From JADZEM01 sp046328125 (GTDB lineage Bacteria; Chloroflexota; UBA6077; JACCZL01), in assembly GCA_046328125.1 (NCBI GenBank), contig JAXLXF010000038.1, forward strand, positions 1 to 64,000: a stretch of DNA of 64,000 nucleotides, read 5' to 3'. The notes under the pieces are model-generated. The model made no database searches. It was not told the origin of the DNA and was given only the letters and a program-made list of their open reading frames with translations. Of this stretch, positions 62,098 through 64,000 are shown piece after piece. A program made the translations under genes and the position numbers. The number at the start of each line of letters is the position of its first letter. Within the stretch, counting starts at the first letter, position 1.

Positions 62098-63447
62098 ATG
62101 CTCGCCGCCCCATCGTCTTGTACGCGGCAACAGTCCGTGCCTGAACGCCCGGCGCTGCGCGGTGAGCTGGACGCCGAGACGTTGCAGCAGGCGCTCGCCG
62201 ACCGTCTGGTCGAGCAGGGCTACATCCAGACCGCGCCCGTCGAGGCTGCCTTCCGAGCCGTGCCACGCCACCCGTTCGTGCCCGGTACGCCGCTGACCGA
62301 CGCCTACGCGCACCGCTCGATTCCCACGCACCGCCGACGCGGCCGGATCGTGAGCTCGGCGTCCGCACCGCCGATCGTAGCGACCATGCTGGAGTGGCTT
62401 CAGCTCAGGCCGGGCATGCGCGTGCTGGAGATCGGGGCCGGCACCGGCTTCAACGCCGCCCTGATGGCCCAGATCGTCGGTCCGAGCGGCGAGGTCGTCA
62501 CGCTCGACCTGGACGACGAGATCGTCCGGGGAGCACGTGCGCACCTCTCGGGTGCCGGTTACGAGCGAGTCCGCGTCCTCCAGGCAGACGGCGCCTTCGG
62601 AGCGCCCGATCTGGCGCCGTTCGACCGCGTCGTGCTGACGGCCGCCGCCACCGACGTCAGCCCGGCCTGGTGCGCGCAACTGGCCCCCGGCGGACAACTC
62701 CTCCTGCCACTCCAGCTCGGCGGTCCCCTGACCCAGAAGCTGGTCGCCTTCGAGCGGGTCGGCGACCACCTCGCCAGCGACGGCGTGGGGGAGTGCGTCT
62801 TCCTGACGATGCGCGGCGCCCAGGAGCAGCGGCGGCGAAGTCACCGGATTGGACGGCTGGCCGGCGTGCGGCTGACGGTCCCAGAAGGCGTCTCCTTCGG
62901 GGACGCGCGGCTCGACCGGCTGCTGGCCGAGCCATCCCAAAGCTGGCCGACTGGCATCTGGGCCTCGCCCCGCGACCTTCGCGGCGGGCTGTTGTTCTGG
63001 CTGGGCCTGCACGAGCCGAGGCTCTGCCGCCTGACCGTCGAGGGCGCCCACCCGGGCGGCGAGCACGTGCCCGCGCTCGTGCCCTACCCGTCGTCGGTGC
63101 CAACCGCGATTACGGTCGGGCTGGTAGACGATGACGGCGCCGCGTTCCTGAGCCGGGCCGTCGAGCCGGCGACTGCACCCGCCCAGGAGGAGTGGCTGAC
63201 GCCGGGTGAGGTGATCGTGCGCGGCTTCGGAAGCTGCGAGGGGCTGGCTCGGCAGTTGGTGGAGGCGGCGGTCGGCTGGGATGCGGCCGGCCGCCGCTCC
63301 GGCGACGGGCTGCGAGTCCATGCTTACCGTCGTGGCAGCGCGCCCATGCCGGCAGTTCACGCCCGACTTGCCGCCGACCCGGCCATCAGCCCGAACGTAC
63401 TGGTCGTCGAGAAGCCGTCCACGACGCTCGTCCTCACCTGGGGCTGA
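62098..63447 (+). CDS. PCMT-like methyltransferase with C-terminal extension (FxLD-system-like)
   Basis: A 449-residue protein. The N-terminal ~240 residues are a protein-isoaspartate-methyltransferase-like domain: AAFRAVPRHPFVPGTPLTDA, SSASAPPIVATMLEWL, motif I VLEIGAGTGFNAAL (110-120) and YERVRVLQADGAFG. The C-terminal ~200 residues, with HEPRLCRLTVEGAHPGG and LVEAAVGWDAAGR, are not in housekeeping Pcm. This two-part layout and length fit the methyltransferases linked to FxLD-type lanthipeptide clusters, so the target may be a RiPP Asp rather than damaged proteins. No precursor, dehydratase or cyclase gene lies next to it. Alternative start GTG at 62137. Confidence 0.8.
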   Translation: MLAAPSSCTRQQSVPERPALRGELDAETLQQALADRLVEQGYIQTAPVEAAFRAVPRHPFVPGTPLTDAYAHRSIPTHRRRGRIVSSASAPPIVATMLEWLQLRPGMRVLEIGAGTGFNAALMAQIVGPSGEVVTLDLDDEIVRGARAHLSGAGYERVRVLQADGAFGAPDLAPFDRVVLTAAATDVSPAWCAQLAPGGQLLLPLQLGGPLTQKLVAFERVGDHLASDGVGECVFLTMRGAQEQRRRSHRIGRLAGVRLTVPEGVSFGDARLDRLLAEPSQSWPTGIWASPRDLRGGLLFWLGLHEPRLCRLTVEGAHPGGEHVPALVPYPSSVPTAITVGLVDDDGAAFLSRAVEPATAPAQEEWLTPGEVIVRGFGSCEGLARQLVEAAVGWDAAGRRSGDGLRVHAYRRGSAPMPAVHARLAADPAISPNVLVVEKPSTTLVLTWG

Positions 63448-63575
63448 CCATCGCCCCATCATCCCCCGGTCGAGCCCCCGGTCGAGCCGTCGTCCCCCCT
63501 GAACGTCTGGTGCCGGTGTGCCCCTGCTGCACCATGTGCGCCGAGCAGTCATCTCCTGCGAGCAGGCGCGCTCGG

Positions 63576-64000
63576 TCAGCTCATGTAGAAGCCGCCGTTG
63601 ACGTGGATCGTCTCGCCGATCACGAAGCTGGCGGCGTCGGTCGCCATGAACGCCACCACCTCGCCGATCTCCTCCGGCCGCCCAATCCGCCCGAGCAGGT
63701 TGCTCTCGATCAACTGTTTCAGCATCTCGGGGGTGGTGCCGGTCCGCTGGAACTCGGTGTCCACCGTGCCCGGCGCGATGGCGAGCACCCGGACCCCCTG
63801 CGGCGCCAGCGAGCGGGCCAATCCGCGCGTGAGCGTCTGAAGGGCGCCCTTCGCGGAGGCGTAAGCGTAGACGGTGTCCGTGCCGCCGAGAACGGCCGCC
63901 GTCGAGAGGATGTTCACCACCACCCCGCGCCCTCGCTCGACCATGCCCGGCGTGAGCTTCTGGCAGAGGTAGAGCGGCGCTCGGTAGTTCAACCCGAAGA
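63576..64000 (-). CDS. SDR-family oxidoreductase, 5' truncated by the window edge
   Basis: Only the C-terminal ~140 residues are present; the frame stays open to base 64000 (residues ...FGLNYRAPL). Classical SDR features: N-Y-R substrate-side region, ILSTAAVLGG, catalytic YAYASAKGAL (Tyr and Lys three apart), RVLAIAPGTVDTEF and the end EEIGEVVAFMATDAASFVIG with NGGFYMS. These last segments are those of FabG-like 3-oxoacyl reductases and sugar/glucose dehydrogenases, so NAD(P)-linked ketone/alcohol conversion is likely. The cofactor motif lies outside the window. Confidence 0.9.
   Translation of the reverse strand, partial: FGLNYRAPLYLCQKLTPGMVERGRGVVVNILSTAAVLGGTDTVYAYASAKGALQTLTRGLARSLAPQGVRVLAIAPGTVDTEFQRTGTTPEMLKQLIESNLLGRIGRPEEIGEVVAFMATDAASFVIGETIHVNGGFYMS

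Overview
High-GC bacterial DNA (roughly 70% G+C by eye) carrying about 46 protein genes, one damaged and one frame-broken IS630-type element, and many dispersed palindromic repeats. I see no rRNA, tRNA or CRISPR array. Gene content fits a soil or thermophilic Chloroflexota-type bacterium (Thermomicrobia-like) or another high-GC monoderm: a Tat/lipobox solute-binding lipoprotein, an HlyD/EmrA-like adaptor without the long periplasmic hairpin, fused CaiB/BaiF CoA-transferases, YkcA/B-type GT39 membrane glycosyltransferases and several sulfatases. The taxon is an inference from gene style only; no marker gene is present. LAYOUT: 1-6834 holds the tail of a hybrid histidine kinase, pyruvate:ferredoxin oxidoreductase with a DUF5661-like partner, a DUF3037 protein and a secreted CARDB protein. 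6835-9300 is a scrap region: a fragment of a lanthipeptide dehydratase C-terminal domain, a multi-hairpin repeat and a decayed IS630 element next to an O-methyltransferase. 9472-18000 carries an EmrAB-like HlyD/MFS pair, a GT39-like membrane protein, a CDGSH iron-sulfur protein, a 2-hydroxyacid dehydrogenase and a solute-binding lipoprotein. 18200-19454 is a second IS630 copy. 19485-22888 encodes an enoyl-CoA hydratase-family protein and a double CoA-transferase. 23039-29013 is a signalling block: single-domain receiver, chemoreceptor, hybrid kinase and OmpR-type regulator. 29129-37702 has a LURP-one-like protein and three large GT39 membrane proteins, one broken by a repeat, with a small winged-helix-like protein divergent from them. 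37734-44297 has a LysA-like decarboxylase, small membrane or secreted proteins, a MacB-like ABC pair and a VapBC toxin-antitoxin pair. 44531-53700 has an orphan PhoR-like kinase, nitronate monooxygenase, a double NUDIX protein, alcohol dehydrogenase, epoxide hydrolase, a FAD lactone oxidase and a VTC-domain protein. 53968-61873 is a four-sulfatase cluster. The right end has a PCMT-like methyltransferase and a truncated SDR. THE MOST UNUSUAL SIGNAL is the repeat landscape. At least five families of palindromic or heptameric repeats sit at gene junctions, and several have entered coding sequence: one forms the in-frame linker of the double CoA-transferase, others supply N-terminal extensions (in one case the start codon) of GT39 proteins, and one splits a GT39 gene into two frames. 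This resembles protein-invading palindromic elements such as those of Rickettsia, here with several unrelated families in one window.
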